From Candidatus Binataceae bacterium (GTDB taxonomy: Bacteria > Desulfobacterota > Binatia > Binatales > Binataceae), in NCBI GenBank assembly GCA_035294265.1, contig DATGLK010000004.1:18277-82276 (forward strand): a stretch of 64,000 bases of DNA. The letters are read 5' to 3'. A program made the translations under genes and the position numbers. Shown piece by piece: positions 52,506-63,966 of this stretch (positions are counted from its first letter, which is position 1; each line of letters starts with the position of its first letter). The notes under the pieces were generated by a model that was not told the origin of the DNA, made no database searches, and worked only from the letters and a program-made list of their open reading frames with translations.

Positions 52506-53422
52506 TGCGGGCGCGCTGCCTCGAACAGGCCGACCCATTCGCGATAGCGCGCGGCGATCGCTTGGACCGCCTGTTGGCGGCTGAGGACGCCGTCGCGCAA
52601 TCCCACCAGTGCGTCCCAGAAGGAGGTTCGGCCCACCGCAAAACCGACAAAACCCTGCACCCCCGCGGCAGTGCTCAGCCACTGCTTGACCTTTTGCTCA
52701 TTGGAACCGCGCCCCAAAATGATACAACCTACCTCCGAGCGGCCATCGCGGCGGGCGGTGGCGGCGACCAGCTCGCAATCCTCGCGCCGCTCCAACCCCT
52801 CGATCTTCCAGATGTCGGGCTCGACGCCGGCCTCTTGTAGTTGCTTGAGCGCGGCCACCATCAACGACGGGCGCAAAAGTCGGTCGTACAGATCATGGTC
52901 GCCCTCGAAGCGATCCAATTGCTCGTGGGTAGCAGGGACGAGCAGCTCGAACATGAAGCGATAGCCGCGATTGTGCAAATAGTCGGAGAGGCGGCGCAGG
53001 CGCGCGCTTTGGCGCCGATTGAGGGCCTCGTCCTCTTCGCAGTTGTAGCGTACGAGCGCCTTGACGAAGTTGGGCTTGAAGCTTTCGATGTGTTCGGCCC
53101 AGGCTGCGCCATACTCGAAATTGAATTCCGCCTGCCCGCTCTTTTCCGTCGGCATCGCACACAGCAGGCCGCCCTGCCGTGCATCGCGCAAAATCCCGCT
53201 GCCGAACTGTTCGTCCACCAGGATGGCGGCGCGATCGCGCGTCACCCCGCTGGCGATTGCCGCCTTGAAGGCGTCGTAAATTACCTCTTTGGCGCGGGTG
53301 ACCTGCGCGCTCTGCTCCGCGCTCAGCCCGCCATTCCATCCATACAGCCCTTTTTCGAAGGAGCTGCGATGGTCGAAAGGCAGAACATACAAGGGCTGGC
53401 TATAACCCAAATTGCTGGCCAT
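52502..53422 (-). CDS. DUF2090 aldolase-like protein
   Basis: The 306-residue protein starts at the ATG at 53422, after GAAGGGGG-like purines; the upstream in-frame extension is not protein-like. LYVLPFDHRSSFEKGLYG, ILVDEQFGSGILRDA, FELLVPATHEQL and DIWKIEGLERREDCE match DUF2090. This is the TIM-barrel domain found as the C-terminal part of bifunctional IolC proteins, where it acts as a 2-deoxy-5-keto-gluconate-6-phosphate aldolase. Here it stands alone between pgi and rpiA, so a sugar-phosphate aldolase role is likely but unproven. The Lys in WKIEG is the candidate Schiff-base residue. Confidence 0.78.
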   Translation of the reverse strand: MASNLGYSQPLYVLPFDHRSSFEKGLYGWNGGLSAEQSAQVTRAKEVIYDAFKAAIASGVTRDRAAILVDEQFGSGILRDARQGGLLCAMPTEKSGQAEFNFEYGAAWAEHIESFKPNFVKALVRYNCEEDEALNRRQSARLRRLSDYLHNRGYRFMFELLVPATHEQLDRFEGDHDLYDRLLRPSLMVAALKQLQEAGVEPDIWKIEGLERREDCELVAATARRDGRSEVGCIILGRGSNEQKVKQWLSTAAGVQGFVGFAVGRTSFWDALVGLRDGVLSRQQAVQAIAARYREWVGLFEAARPQ

Positions 53423-53436
53423 TTCCCCCTTCCTTC

Positions 53437-55065
<1,629 letters not shown>

Positions 55066-55091
55066 ATCAGCTGTTTCCCTTCGCGCTGGCC

Positions 55092-56168
55092 TTAGCCCAG
55101 CGCCCGGCTTTTCTTATCGATGGTGGCCAGTAAGTCCTGCCAGGAATCGACAAACGATTTGGCGCCCTCGCGCTGCAGGTCGGCGCCCAACTTGGCGGGA
55201 TCGATTCCGGTCGCAGCGAATTGGGCTAGCACCTGCTCGCTGTCGGCGCCGTTGCGAGCCATCGGATGGGGCATCTCGCCGTGTTTGGCGAAAGCCAGCA
55301 GAGTTTCTTCGGGCATCGTGTTGATCGTATTGGGCGCCGCCATTGCGGCTACGTACAAGACGTCGGAGGCCTTGGGATCCTTGGTTCCGGTGCTGGCGAA
55401 GAGCAGGCGTTGGGGCCGCGCGCCGAAATTTGCCAGCCGCTGCCAGCGATCGCTTTCGAGTAAATCGCGGTAGGCCTTGTAGGCCTGCTGGCCGATCGCG
55501 ATTCCCAGTTTGTCGCGTAACGCACCCGGCACCTTGTCCATGGTGGCCTTGTCCCAGCGGCTTAGAAAAAGTGAGGCTACCGAGCGCACGTCGGGCGACA
55601 GCCCGGCGGCGATTCGGCGCTCCAGCCCCCGCATGTAGGCCTCGGCCGCGGCCAGGTAATGTTCGCGATTGAAGAGCAGGGTGACGTTGACCGGTACGCC
55701 CGAGAAAATCGCCTCTTCGATCGCGGGAATCCCCTCGCGGGTGCCTGGAATCTTGATAAAGAGGTTGGCGCGATGGGCCTTGGCGTGCAGTTCCTTGGCC
55801 GATGCCACCGTGCGCGCGGTGTCGTAGGCCAGCAGTGGCGAGACCTCCAGCGAGACAAAACCGTCCACCCCCGCGGTGCGCGTGTGGATTGATCCAAACA
55901 GGTCGGCGGCCTGGGTCAGGTCGGCGATCGCCAGCTCGAAAAACAGCTCCTCGCCCCGTTGACCCGCCTTGACCTGGCGCTTGATGTCGTTGTCGTAGGC
56001 CGCGCTGCGGGTAATGGCCTGGTCGAAGATCGTGGGGTTGGAGGTCAGGCCGGTAACCGACAGCTCATCGATATAGCGCTTGAGCGTGCCGCTGCTCAAA
56101 AGTTCGCGCGTGATATTGTCCAGCCACAGGCTTTGCCCGAGGTCGTGGAGCATTTGCGGTGCATTCAT
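55092..56168 (-). CDS. tal: Transaldolase
   Basis: Transaldolase moves a dihydroxyacetone unit between sugar phosphates. The 358-residue protein is of the longer subclass found next to or fused with pgi. It starts [14 protein letters not shown], with [12 protein letters not shown] and the Schiff-base lysine in [19 protein letters not shown] (about 137-155), then [10 protein letters not shown]. It lies 18 bases after the HAD gene in the pentose-phosphate operon. Confidence 0.95.
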   Translation of the reverse strand: MNAPQMLHDLGQSLWLDNITRELLSSGTLKRYIDELSVTGLTSNPTIFDQAITRSAAYDNDIKRQVKAGQRGEELFFELAIADLTQAADLFGSIHTRTAGVDGFVSLEVSPLLAYDTARTVASAKELHAKAHRANLFIKIPGTREGIPAIEEAIFSGVPVNVTLLFNREHYLAAAEAYMRGLERRIAAGLSPDVRSVASLFLSRWDKATMDKVPGALRDKLGIAIGQQAYKAYRDLLESDRWQRLANFGARPQRLLFASTGTKDPKASDVLYVAAMAAPNTINTMPEETLLAFAKHGEMPHPMARNGADSEQVLAQFAATGIDPAKLGADLQREGAKSFVDSWQDLLATIDKKSRALG

Positions 56169-56186
56169 GAAGGTTTGTCCTCCGCT

Positions 56187-56852
56187 TCAAACTTGCGCCA
56201 AGCGGACACGCTTGACGCCGAGCAAATCGTCGATGCGATTCAGGGCAAGGTCCGCCGCCGGATACTGAGCCAGCGCGGCGGGATCGTTGGCATAATGACC
56301 CTGTTTGGGGAAGACGGTAGTGACCCGCCCGCCCCAGTAGTGCTTGATTGCACTTAGAATCCTCAGCTTATCATCGATCATGACGTAGCGATCCGCCGGA
56401 TAAAGGCGCTCGACGTCGGCCAGCATCTGCTCTTTATGGACGTATACCAGCACATGCCCGCCAAAGGCCTGCCACAGGCCCGAGCGCTGGATTTTGCGCG
56501 GCTGAAAGACGGCATCTCCATCGGAGAGAATGACCGTCTTGCCCCATTGCTGCATCCGTGCCACGACCGCCAACGCATTGGGATAGAGCCGCTGCGCGAA
56601 GGGGTAGTCCACCAGCCAGTTGGCCATCCACAGCACTTTGGGATCGTGCAGGGCCTCCAGCCGATAGCGTTCCAGCGCCCCCAGGTAGTCGGCATAGCCC
56701 AGGGTGTTGCGCAGTTCCTCGAATAATTCCCAGTAGCGGTCACGGGTGGCGCGCCCGTAGGTCTGTTCGAGATGGTCGCCGAGATCGACCTGCACCCGGT
56801 CGTTGTCGATCAGTGTATTGTCGACATCGAACAAAAACACCAGCTCACTCAT
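56187..56852 (-). CDS. HAD-family phosphatase-like protein
   Basis: The 221-residue product starts at the ATG at 56852, which overlaps the zwf stop (ATGAGTGA). The HAD motif I is FLFDVDNTLIDND with nucleophile Asp; motif II is TVILSDGD; motif III/IV lies in YVMIDDKLRILSAIK. The cap domain is helical (C1 type). Within a sugar-phosphate operon it may dephosphorylate a sugar phosphate or a damaged metabolite. Substrate specificity is not visible, and it is not a recognisable 6-phosphogluconolactonase. Confidence 0.82.
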   Translation of the reverse strand: MSELVFLFDVDNTLIDNDRVQVDLGDHLEQTYGRATRDRYWELFEELRNTLGYADYLGALERYRLEALHDPKVLWMANWLVDYPFAQRLYPNALAVVARMQQWGKTVILSDGDAVFQPRKIQRSGLWQAFGGHVLVYVHKEQMLADVERLYPADRYVMIDDKLRILSAIKHYWGGRVTTVFPKQGHYANDPAALAQYPAADLALNRIDDLLGVKRVRLAQV

Positions 56853-58236
56853 TGGCGCCCTCGGGCGCGCGTGGATTGAGCCAGGGGCCGTCGGCGCCAA
56901 TCAATTGCCAAGCCTCGTCAGGGCCCCAACTGCCCGATTCGTACTGGTACAGCGGGGTGACATCGCCCAGGATGGGTTGCACCACTCGCCATTGCGCCTC
57001 GACCAGATCCTGCCGTGCGAACAGCTCGCTCACCCCGCGCATCGCGTCGCCCAGCAGCCGCTGATAGGGCGGCATGTCGTCGGCGGCCTGACGGGTCAGG
57101 ATCAACTCGACGTCCTTACCCACCATCCTTTCCCCTGGAGTCTTGACCCGCAGCCCCATACCTATGCTGATGTCGGGGCTGATGCGCATGCGAACGTGGC
57201 CCGAGAGCGCCGGTACCACCTCGCCGAAGGTCTCGCGCGGCGGCCGGTTGAACTCCACCACCACCTCGGTCGAAGTGACCGGCAGCTCCTTGCCAGCGCG
57301 AATGAAGATGGGTACCCCGGCCCAGCGCCAGGTATCGATGAACAGCTTGAGCGCGACGAAGGTCTCCACGGTTGAGCCCGGTCGCACGCCCTGCACTTTT
57401 TGATAACCGCGATACTGGCCGCGTACCACCTGATCGGGCGTCAATGGGCGTACGGCCTTGAGCAGACGGGTTTTCTCGTCGCGCACCGCTTCGTGTTCTT
57501 CGCCGGTGGGCGGATCCATCGTGAGCACGGCGAGTACCTGCAGCATGTGATTTTGCACCACGTCGCGAATCGCACCGGCTTCGTCGTAGAAGCGGCCGCG
57601 GTCCTGCACGCCGAACTTCTCGGCCATCGTGATCTGGATCGAGCGCACGTAGGTGCGATTCCAAATCGGCTCGAAGGTCGAATTGGCGAAGCGGGTGTAC
57701 ATGATGTTCTGCACCGGCTCCTTACCCATGTAGTGGTCGATGCGGAAAATCGCCTCCTCGGCAAAGTACTGGTGCAGAATCTGGTTGAGCGTAATCGCTG
57801 ACTCCAGGTCGTGGCCGAACGGCTTTTCCACCACCACCCGGGCCCTGTCGGCACATCCCGATTTGGCCAGATTTTCGGCGGTTACCCCGAACAGGCTGGG
57901 CGGGATGGCCAAATAATGTAGCGGAGATTTGGCCTGCCCCAACAGCTGGCGCAGCTTGGTGAAGGTGGTCGGATCATTGTAGTCGCCATCGACATAGCGC
58001 AGCAGCTCGCACAGCTTCTGGAAGGCCTGCTCATCGACTCCGCCATGCGCTTGCAGGCTTTCCCGGGCACGCGCCTTGAGCCGCTCCACGTCCCAGCCCG
58101 AGTGCGCTACGCCGATAATCGGAATGGTCAGCCCCTCGTCGCGGATCAAGCCCTGCAGGGAGGGGAAGATCTGTTTGTAGGCGAGATCGCCGGTGGCGCC
58201 GAAAAACACCAAGGCATCGCTAGGCGTGGCGGCCAT
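56845..58236 (-). CDS. zwf: Glucose-6-phosphate dehydrogenase
   Basis: Zwf makes 6-phosphogluconolactone and NAD(P)H, the first step of the oxidative pentose-phosphate pathway. The product is 463 residues from the ATG at 58236, slightly shorter than typical. FFGATGDLAYKQ (cofactor motif with Lys), the catalytic RIDHYMGKEPVQN block (His), and FANSTFEPIWNR are diagnostic. The in-frame extension upstream is spurious. The start shares one base with the gnd stop (TGATG), so they are translationally coupled. Confidence 0.96.
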   Translation of the reverse strand: MAATPSDALVFFGATGDLAYKQIFPSLQGLIRDEGLTIPIIGVAHSGWDVERLKARARESLQAHGGVDEQAFQKLCELLRYVDGDYNDPTTFTKLRQLLGQAKSPLHYLAIPPSLFGVTAENLAKSGCADRARVVVEKPFGHDLESAITLNQILHQYFAEEAIFRIDHYMGKEPVQNIMYTRFANSTFEPIWNRTYVRSIQITMAEKFGVQDRGRFYDEAGAIRDVVQNHMLQVLAVLTMDPPTGEEHEAVRDEKTRLLKAVRPLTPDQVVRGQYRGYQKVQGVRPGSTVETFVALKLFIDTWRWAGVPIFIRAGKELPVTSTEVVVEFNRPPRETFGEVVPALSGHVRMRISPDISIGMGLRVKTPGERMVGKDVELILTRQAADDMPPYQRLLGDAMRGVSELFARQDLVEAQWRVVQPILGDVTPLYQYESGSWGPDEAWQLIGADGPWLNPRAPEGANE

Positions 58237-59258
58237 CACTGGTTGCCCCCCGATTTCTCCTCGTGGCCGCCGAACTCGTAGCGCATCGCGGATAGCAGTT
58301 TGTCGGCGAACTCCTCGGCCCCGCGTGAGGCGAAGCGAGCGTACAGCGCCGAGCTGATGACTGGCGCAGGCACACCCTCGTCGATCGCAGCCTGCAGCGT
58401 CCAGCGTCCTTCGCCCGAATCCGAAACTCGGCCGTGAAACCCGGCCAGCTCGCGATCGTGGACCAAGGCGGCGGCGGTGAGGTCTAGGAGCCAGGAGCCG
58501 ATGACGCTGCCGCGCCGCCACAGCTCGGCGATCTCGGTTAAATCGAGGTCGTACTGATAAAGCTCGGGTGCGCGCAAGGGCGCGGTCTCGGCGTCCACCT
58601 CACTCTTCTTTTTGCCGACATTGGCGTTTTTCAGAATGTTGAGCCCTTCGGCGAAGGCTGCCATCAAGCCGTACTCGATCCCGTTATGGACCATTTTGAC
58701 GAAATGGCCGGCGCCATTGGGACCGCAGCGCAAATAGCCGTTTTCCGCGGTGGTGGGCGCGCCGCTACGCCCTGGCGTGCGGCTGGCCGCCGCCATTCCA
58801 GGGGCCAAGGTCTTGAAGATCGGATCGAGATGGCGCACTACTTCCTCCTCTCCGCCTATCATCAGGCAGTAGCCCCGCTCTAGTCCCCAGACCCCGCCGC
58901 TGGTGCCGGCGTCAACGTAATGCAGCTGCTTGGCCTTAAGTTCCTTAGCCCGTCGAATGTCGTCGTGATAATAGGAGTTGCCGCCGTCAATCACGATGTC
59001 GCCGGCTTTGAGTAGCGGACTGAGCGAAGCCAGCACCGAATCGACCACCGCCGCCGGGACCATCAGCCAGATAGCGCGCGGCGTGCTCAGCTTCTCGGTG
59101 AATTCCTTGAGGCTGGTCGAACCCTGGGCGCCTTTGTCGGTCAACTCCTTGACCGCCTGCGGATGGCTGTCAAAGACCACGCATTGATGGCCTCCCTTGA
59201 TCAAGCGTTGGACCATGTTGGCGCCCATTCGTCCCAGACCGATCATTCCCAATTGCAT
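58236..59258 (-). CDS. gnd: 6-Phosphogluconate dehydrogenase, short NAD-type
   Basis: Gnd decarboxylates 6-phosphogluconate to ribulose-5-P. The 340-residue protein is the short subfamily. Visible motifs are [48 protein letters not shown] and the catalytic [18 protein letters not shown]. The strand after the Rossmann glycines reads CVVFDSHP, with Asp where NADP enzymes have the Asn-Arg-Thr motif, so NAD is the probable cofactor. It follows tkt by 33 bases. Confidence 0.94.
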   Translation of the reverse strand: MQLGMIGLGRMGANMVQRLIKGGHQCVVFDSHPQAVKELTDKGAQGSTSLKEFTEKLSTPRAIWLMVPAAVVDSVLASLSPLLKAGDIVIDGGNSYYHDDIRRAKELKAKQLHYVDAGTSGGVWGLERGYCLMIGGEEEVVRHLDPIFKTLAPGMAAASRTPGRSGAPTTAENGYLRCGPNGAGHFVKMVHNGIEYGLMAAFAEGLNILKNANVGKKKSEVDAETAPLRAPELYQYDLDLTEIAELWRRGSVIGSWLLDLTAAALVHDRELAGFHGRVSDSGEGRWTLQAAIDEGVPAPVISSALYARFASRGAEEFADKLLSAMRYEFGGHEEKSGGNQ

Positions 59259-59291
59259 AATGCTTCTCCTTGTCGAGTTGCCGCGCGGGGA

Positions 59292-61367
59292 CTACTTGCT
59301 GCGTGCCAGGCTTTGCCGCGCAGCTTGGACCACGTGATCGGAAGTGAAGCCGAAATGACGGGCCACCACCGCCATCGGCGCCGACATGCCAAAGGTGCGC
59401 ATTCCCAACACCTCGCCGGTGGGGCCGGCATAGCGTGCCCAGCCCAGCGGCGAGCCTTCCTCCACCGTGACCCGCGCTCCTACCTTGGGCGGCAGCACGG
59501 AATCGCGATAATCCTGGCTCTGATGGTCGAACAGCTCCCAGGAGGGCATGCTGACCACGCGGACTTTGAGCCCCTGTGCCTCCAGCTTGGCGCTGGCTTC
59601 AAGGCATAATGTCACTTCGCTGCCGCTGGCGATCAGGATGACGTCGGGCTGATGGTCGGCCGGATCGGCCAGAATGTAGCCGCCGCGCGCCAGTCCTGCG
59701 GCGGAGGCGTAGCGGGTGCGATCCACAATCGGCAGGGGTTGGCGAGAACATATGATAGCGGCGGGCCGGTCGGTCAGCGGCAGCACCAGCCGATAGGCTT
59801 CGACCATTTCGTTGGCATCGGCCGGCCGCAGCACCAGCATGCCTGGGATAGCGCGCAACGAGAGCAATTGCTCGATCGGCTGATGGGTGGGACCATCCTC
59901 GCCAACGCTGATCGAATCGTGGGTCCAGATGTGGAGCACCGGCAGCTCCATCAACGAAGCCAAGCGGATAGCGCCGCGGGCGTAATCGGTGAAGATCAGG
60001 AAGCCCGAGCCGTAGGCCCGCAGTCCGCTCAGCGCCATGCCGTTGACCAGCGCGCACATCGCATGCTCGCGCACGCCGAAATGTAGGTTGCGGCCGCGAT
60101 AGCTGCCCAGCGGCTGGGCGGGCTGAAAATCGCCGGCATCCTCGAAGGTCAAGCGAGTCTTGGTCGAAGGGGCCAAGTCGGCCGCGCCGCCGATAAGCCA
60201 AGGGATGCGCTGTGCCAACGCGTTGAGCAATTGGCCCGAAACATCGCGCGTGGCCATCCCCTTGGGATTGGGCGCATAGCTGGGCAGGGCCCGCTCCCAA
60301 TCCGCCGGTAGGCTGCGAGTCTCGATTGCCGCTACCTCACTGGCCAGATCGGGATATTGGGCGCTATAGCGCGCTCGCATCGCCTCCCACTGCTGGCGCA
60401 GGCGAGCACCGCGCTCGCCCAGGCCAGCGGCGAAATGCTCCCGTACGCCGGCCGGAACCACAAAGGTTTCGTCAGGATTGAAGCCAAAGAATTCCTTGGC
60501 TAGCCGCACCTCGGAGGGCCCCAGCGGCTCGCCATGGGCAGCCGCGCTATCTTGGCGATGGGGCGCGCCGTAACCGATATGGCTGTGGACGATAATCAAG
60601 GTGGGACTTTTGGTATTGGCCAAAAAATATTTATAGGCGCTGCGCAATTGGGCGGCGTCGTTAGGGTCGCTGACGTGCGTTACGTCCCATCCATAAGCCA
60701 AAAAGCGCGCGGCGACGTCCTCGCTGAAGGCCAGGTCGGTGCTGCCCTCGATCGTGATGCGGTTGCTGTCGTAGATCCAGCATAGGTTGGAGAGCTGCAG
60801 ATGGCCGGCCAGCGAGGCTGCTTCACTGGAGATCCCTTCCATCATGCAGCCGTCGCCGCACAGTGCGTAGATGTTGTAATCGAACAAGGAAAAGTCCGGC
60901 CTATTATACGTCGCGGCCAAAAAGCGCTGCGCCAAGGCCATCCCCACGCTGGTCGCTAGTCCCTGGCCTAGCGGTCCAGTGGTGGTCTCCACTCCCGAGG
61001 TCCAGCCGTATTCCGGATGACCCGGACAGCGGCTGCCAGCCTGACGAAAATTCTGGATATCCTCCAGGGTCACCGCCAGACGATCGTCACCTCCGTAGGA
61101 AGGGTGGGCGGCTTTGACCCCGCTTAGATGAATAAGCGCATAAAGCAGCATCGAGGCGTGGCCGGCTGAGAGCACGAAACGGTCGCGGTTGAGCCAACCG
61201 GGCGCCTGTGGATCGTAGCGCAGGAATTCCTGCCACAGGGTGTACGCGGTGGGGGCGGCGTCCATTGGAGTGCCGGGATGGCCGGAGTTGGCCTTTTGGA
61301 CTGCGTCGATCGCCAGGGTGCGAATCGTGTTGATCGCCAGTTGGTCGGGGCTCTGATTGACTGCCAT
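59292..61367 (-). CDS. tkt: Transketolase
   Basis: This thiamine-diphosphate enzyme of the non-oxidative pentose-phosphate pathway is 691 residues from the ATG at 61367, preceded by GAGGAGACAGGC. It has NSGHPGTPMDAAP (substrate-binding His), TTGPLGQGLATSVGMA, the ThDP-binding GDGCMMEGISSEAAS...NRITIEG, and C-terminal FGVREHAMCALVNG and HDSISVGEDGPTHQP. The longer in-frame extension to 61520 has no translation signal. It is the first gene of the eight-gene operon, so the promoter should lie in the 413-base spacer upstream. Confidence 0.96.
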   Translation of the reverse strand: MAVNQSPDQLAINTIRTLAIDAVQKANSGHPGTPMDAAPTAYTLWQEFLRYDPQAPGWLNRDRFVLSAGHASMLLYALIHLSGVKAAHPSYGGDDRLAVTLEDIQNFRQAGSRCPGHPEYGWTSGVETTTGPLGQGLATSVGMALAQRFLAATYNRPDFSLFDYNIYALCGDGCMMEGISSEAASLAGHLQLSNLCWIYDSNRITIEGSTDLAFSEDVAARFLAYGWDVTHVSDPNDAAQLRSAYKYFLANTKSPTLIIVHSHIGYGAPHRQDSAAAHGEPLGPSEVRLAKEFFGFNPDETFVVPAGVREHFAAGLGERGARLRQQWEAMRARYSAQYPDLASEVAAIETRSLPADWERALPSYAPNPKGMATRDVSGQLLNALAQRIPWLIGGAADLAPSTKTRLTFEDAGDFQPAQPLGSYRGRNLHFGVREHAMCALVNGMALSGLRAYGSGFLIFTDYARGAIRLASLMELPVLHIWTHDSISVGEDGPTHQPIEQLLSLRAIPGMLVLRPADANEMVEAYRLVLPLTDRPAAIICSRQPLPIVDRTRYASAAGLARGGYILADPADHQPDVILIASGSEVTLCLEASAKLEAQGLKVRVVSMPSWELFDHQSQDYRDSVLPPKVGARVTVEEGSPLGWARYAGPTGEVLGMRTFGMSAPMAVVARHFGFTSDHVVQAARQSLARSK

Positions 61368-61780
61368 GCCTGTCTCCTCAAGTGAAGGCCGCGCCGCCGG
61401 CCCAGCAGCAGGGCGCTGAACAACTCGGTTTGGGCGCGAGCGGCACGTTGCGTGAAGCGCCGCTCCGCTGGCTTTATCCTCCATCATCTCCTCGCTGAAC
61501 CAGGGGGAGATGAGAGGCAAAGCGTGGCCTGAGGAGGCTTTCTCTCAAGCCCGTCGGATCCATGATTACCTATGCGGCGCTGTATATGAAGCGTCGCCCC
61601 CATTTTTTAGCGAAATAATGGCAGGCCAGTGACTGGGTGGAGCGCGTGGCAGGGGCAGCCATCTGCGGCGCCATTCTAACGTCGCAAGCCAATTGCTGGG
61701 ATCATTAACTCCCCTACCGGGCGGGGGATTAACGAATTTACCGCGCTGGCAGCCATTTTCTCGCTACATAGCGCGCCAGT
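61368..61780. other. 413-bp divergent spacer upstream of tkt and the glycosyltransferase gene
   Basis: No protein-coding gene is convincing here. It should hold the promoters of the pentose-phosphate operon (leftward) and the glycosyltransferase pair (rightward). A near-perfect inverted repeat TTAACTCCCC...GGGGGATTAA sits at 61705-61732, about 50 bases before the glycosyltransferase start, and could be an operator. Confidence 0.45.
61705..61732. repeat. Imperfect inverted repeat upstream of the GT4 gene
   Basis: TTAACTCCCC (61705-61714) and GGGGGATTAA (61723-61732) are nearly reverse complements around an 8-base GC-rich centre. No T-run follows. The position about 50 bases before the coding start suggests a regulator site. 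Confidence 0.4.
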
Positions 61781-63082
61781 ATGGATCGCTCAGCCCATCT
61801 CGCCGCGCCAGACTTCCAAACCGGCACGCCGTTGGCAATTGACGTTGCGATGGTGGGCGCGCGCCTGCACTACGGGCTGCCCTCGACGTTGGAGCGGATA
61901 GGGCTGCTAAGGGTATTTTATACCGACATTTATTGTGGCAATAAGCCGCTGCTGCGCCTCTTGCTGCGGCTGCCGACCCCGCGCTGGTTGCACCGGAGGC
62001 TGGCGCGCCGTGACTGCGCCCATCTGGATCCCCGCCGGGTTTGCTCTTTTGACTGGCTGGGTCTTCGCACCCTGCTCAAGGAACGACGCCCGCGCGGCCG
62101 TGCCGCCCGTCAGGCCCATTATCGGCGCGCCGGCCAAGCTTTCGCCCGGCGCGTCGCGGCGCGGCTGCGCCCCGGGGCCGATGCGATTTACGCCTTTACC
62201 GGGGTGGCAGAGGAAATTTTCGTTGCGGCGCACGCCTTGGGCATCCGCTGCCTGCTGGAGCAAAGCTCGGCCCCAGCGCTGCTTCATGTTCCCCTGATGG
62301 AGGAAGAGGCGCGGCGCTGGCCGGGCTGGGAGCGGGCCGACCAGACGGGCGCGACCAAGCTGGCCGCCCGGCTGGAGGGCGAGCGCGAAGCAGTCGAATG
62401 GGCACTGGCCGACGCGATTTTTTGTCCCTCCTCTTTTGTGCTCGAAAGCTTGCGTGGCCAGGGCGTGGCCGCGAACAAACTGCGACTGCTCTCCTACGGT
62501 ATCGATCGCGACCGCTTCCCCCCTCCTGTCACGCGTGCGCGCAGCGGCGGTCCGATGCGTTTGCTGTTCGTGGGGACCATCGGTTTGCAAAAAGGAATTC
62601 AGTATCTGGATGCCGCCTTGCGCCTGCTGGACACAGAGGCAATCAAGTGCCGCGCGGTAGGGCCGATCAATCTAACCCCCTGGGGTCGTGAGCAAATCCG
62701 CGATCGAATCGAGCTGACGGGCCCACTTGACAGCGCCGGCGTGGCCGCGGCCTACCGATGGGCTGACGTGCTGGTGCTGCCCTCGCTGTGTGAGGGGAGC
62801 GCGGTCGTCGTGTACGAGGCGATGGCCGCGGGCCTGCCGGTCATCGTTACGCCCAATTGCGGGGCGGTGGCACGGGACCGGCGCGACGGCCTGATCGTTC
62901 CCATCCGCGACCCGCACGCGTTGGCGGCTGCGCTCGAAAGCCTGGCCGCCGATAGCAAAACCCGCTGCGCGATGGGTCAGAGCGCACGCCAATGGAGCGA
63001 GCACTTCTCGCTGGAGCGCTATCGCGCGGCGCTGCTGGAGAGCGTCGGCGAGCTGTTGAGGAAACCATGCGAACCGATGTGA
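61781..63082 (+). CDS. Glycosyltransferase family 4
   Basis: The 433-residue protein has a GT-B fold. The C-terminal half carries MRLLFVGTIGLQKGIQYLD, then the GT4 nucleotide-sugar site VLVLPSLCEGSAVVVYEAMAAGLPVIVTPNCGAVARD with the ExxxxxxxE glutamate pair. The N-terminal half is Arg-rich and unusually basic, with a DIYCGN segment. Targets are probably lipopolysaccharide core or exopolysaccharide. It overlaps the next gene by 16 bases. Confidence 0.88.
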   Translation: MDRSAHLAAPDFQTGTPLAIDVAMVGARLHYGLPSTLERIGLLRVFYTDIYCGNKPLLRLLLRLPTPRWLHRRLARRDCAHLDPRRVCSFDWLGLRTLLKERRPRGRAARQAHYRRAGQAFARRVAARLRPGADAIYAFTGVAEEIFVAAHALGIRCLLEQSSAPALLHVPLMEEEARRWPGWERADQTGATKLAARLEGEREAVEWALADAIFCPSSFVLESLRGQGVAANKLRLLSYGIDRDRFPPPVTRARSGGPMRLLFVGTIGLQKGIQYLDAALRLLDTEAIKCRAVGPINLTPWGREQIRDRIELTGPLDSAGVAAAYRWADVLVLPSLCEGSAVVVYEAMAAGLPVIVTPNCGAVARDRRDGLIVPIRDPHALAAALESLAADSKTRCAMGQSARQWSEHFSLERYRAALLESVGELLRKPCEPM

Positions 63083-63966
63083 GCGTGATCATTCTGACCT
63101 TCAACGAAGAGCGCAATCTGGGCCACGCCTTGACCTCGGTGTGTGGATGGGCGCGCCAAGTACTGGTGCTGGATTCCTTCAGCACCGATCGCACCCTGGA
63201 AGTGGCCGCTCGGTTTGACTGCCAATGCTTCCAACATCGCTTCACCGGCTATGCGGAGCAGCGCAACTACGCCCTGCAAATGTTGCCGATCACGGCCTCG
63301 TGGATCCTATTTTTGGACGCCGACGAATTTGTACCTCAACCGTTGGCTGAAGAAATTGGGCGCTGCCTTGCCAGCCAACCAGCCTACGACGGCTATTTTG
63401 TGCGGCGACGCTTTTTCTGGATGGGGCGATGGATCCGGCGAGGCTATTACCGCACCTGGCTGCTGCGGCTATTTCGGCGCGAACGGGGCCGATGCGAGCA
63501 GCGCGGGGTCAACGAGCACATCGTGGTGGACGGGCGGGTCGGCTACCTGCGGGCCGCCCTGATCCATGAAAACCACAACGGCCTGGAGCGCTGGATCCAA
63601 AAGCACTTGCGCTATGCCGGCCTGGAGGCGGCCGAAATGGCGGCGGGCCACTTCGACCTGGGCCTAGCCGGACAGGCCGCAACCAAGCGCTGGTTGGCCC
63701 GGTACGTATGGCGGTGGATGCCGGTGGGATGGCGGGCGGTGTTCTATTTTGCCTGGCGTTACCTACTTTTAGGCGGATTTTTAGACGGTCGGCAGGGGCT
63801 GTCCTACCATCTACTGCAGGCGCTGTGGTTTCGGCTCGTAATTGACCTCAAGTACCTCGAACTGCGCAGCGCCGCCACCACCACGGTGGCTGCCTCCGAT
63901 GGCGTGGCCGATCGACTCCCCCCGTCGGAGGCGGCCGGACCGGCGGCCGTGGAGGTTTCGAATTAA
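63067..63966 (+). CDS. Glycosyltransferase family 2 (WaaE/KdtX-like)
   Basis: The 299-residue protein from the ATG at 63067 overlaps the end of the GT4 gene. It has a GT-A fold: VSVIILTFNEERNLGHAL, LVLDSFSTDRTLEVA, and the metal-binding LFLDADEFV. The RNYALQ and GVNEHIVVDGRVGYL segments match LPS-core beta-1,4-glucosyltransferase relatives. A C-terminal hydrophobic stretch (WRAVFYFAWRYLLLGGFLDG) suggests membrane contact. An earlier in-frame start at 62992 is inside the GT4 gene and less likely. Confidence 0.88.
   Translation: MRTDVSVIILTFNEERNLGHALTSVCGWARQVLVLDSFSTDRTLEVAARFDCQCFQHRFTGYAEQRNYALQMLPITASWILFLDADEFVPQPLAEEIGRCLASQPAYDGYFVRRRFFWMGRWIRRGYYRTWLLRLFRRERGRCEQRGVNEHIVVDGRVGYLRAALIHENHNGLERWIQKHLRYAGLEAAEMAAGHFDLGLAGQAATKRWLARYVWRWMPVGWRAVFYFAWRYLLLGGFLDGRQGLSYHLLQALWFRLVIDLKYLELRSAATTTVAASDGVADRLPPSEAAGPAAVEVSN

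Noticed and set aside
52506-52682. N-terminal extension of RpiA
   Set aside because: It lies inside the previous gene, has no ribosome-binding site and the family start is at the ATGA overlap. Similar extensions of zwf (58237-58521), tkt (61368-61520) and the DUF2090 gene (53423-53572) were rejected for the same reason.
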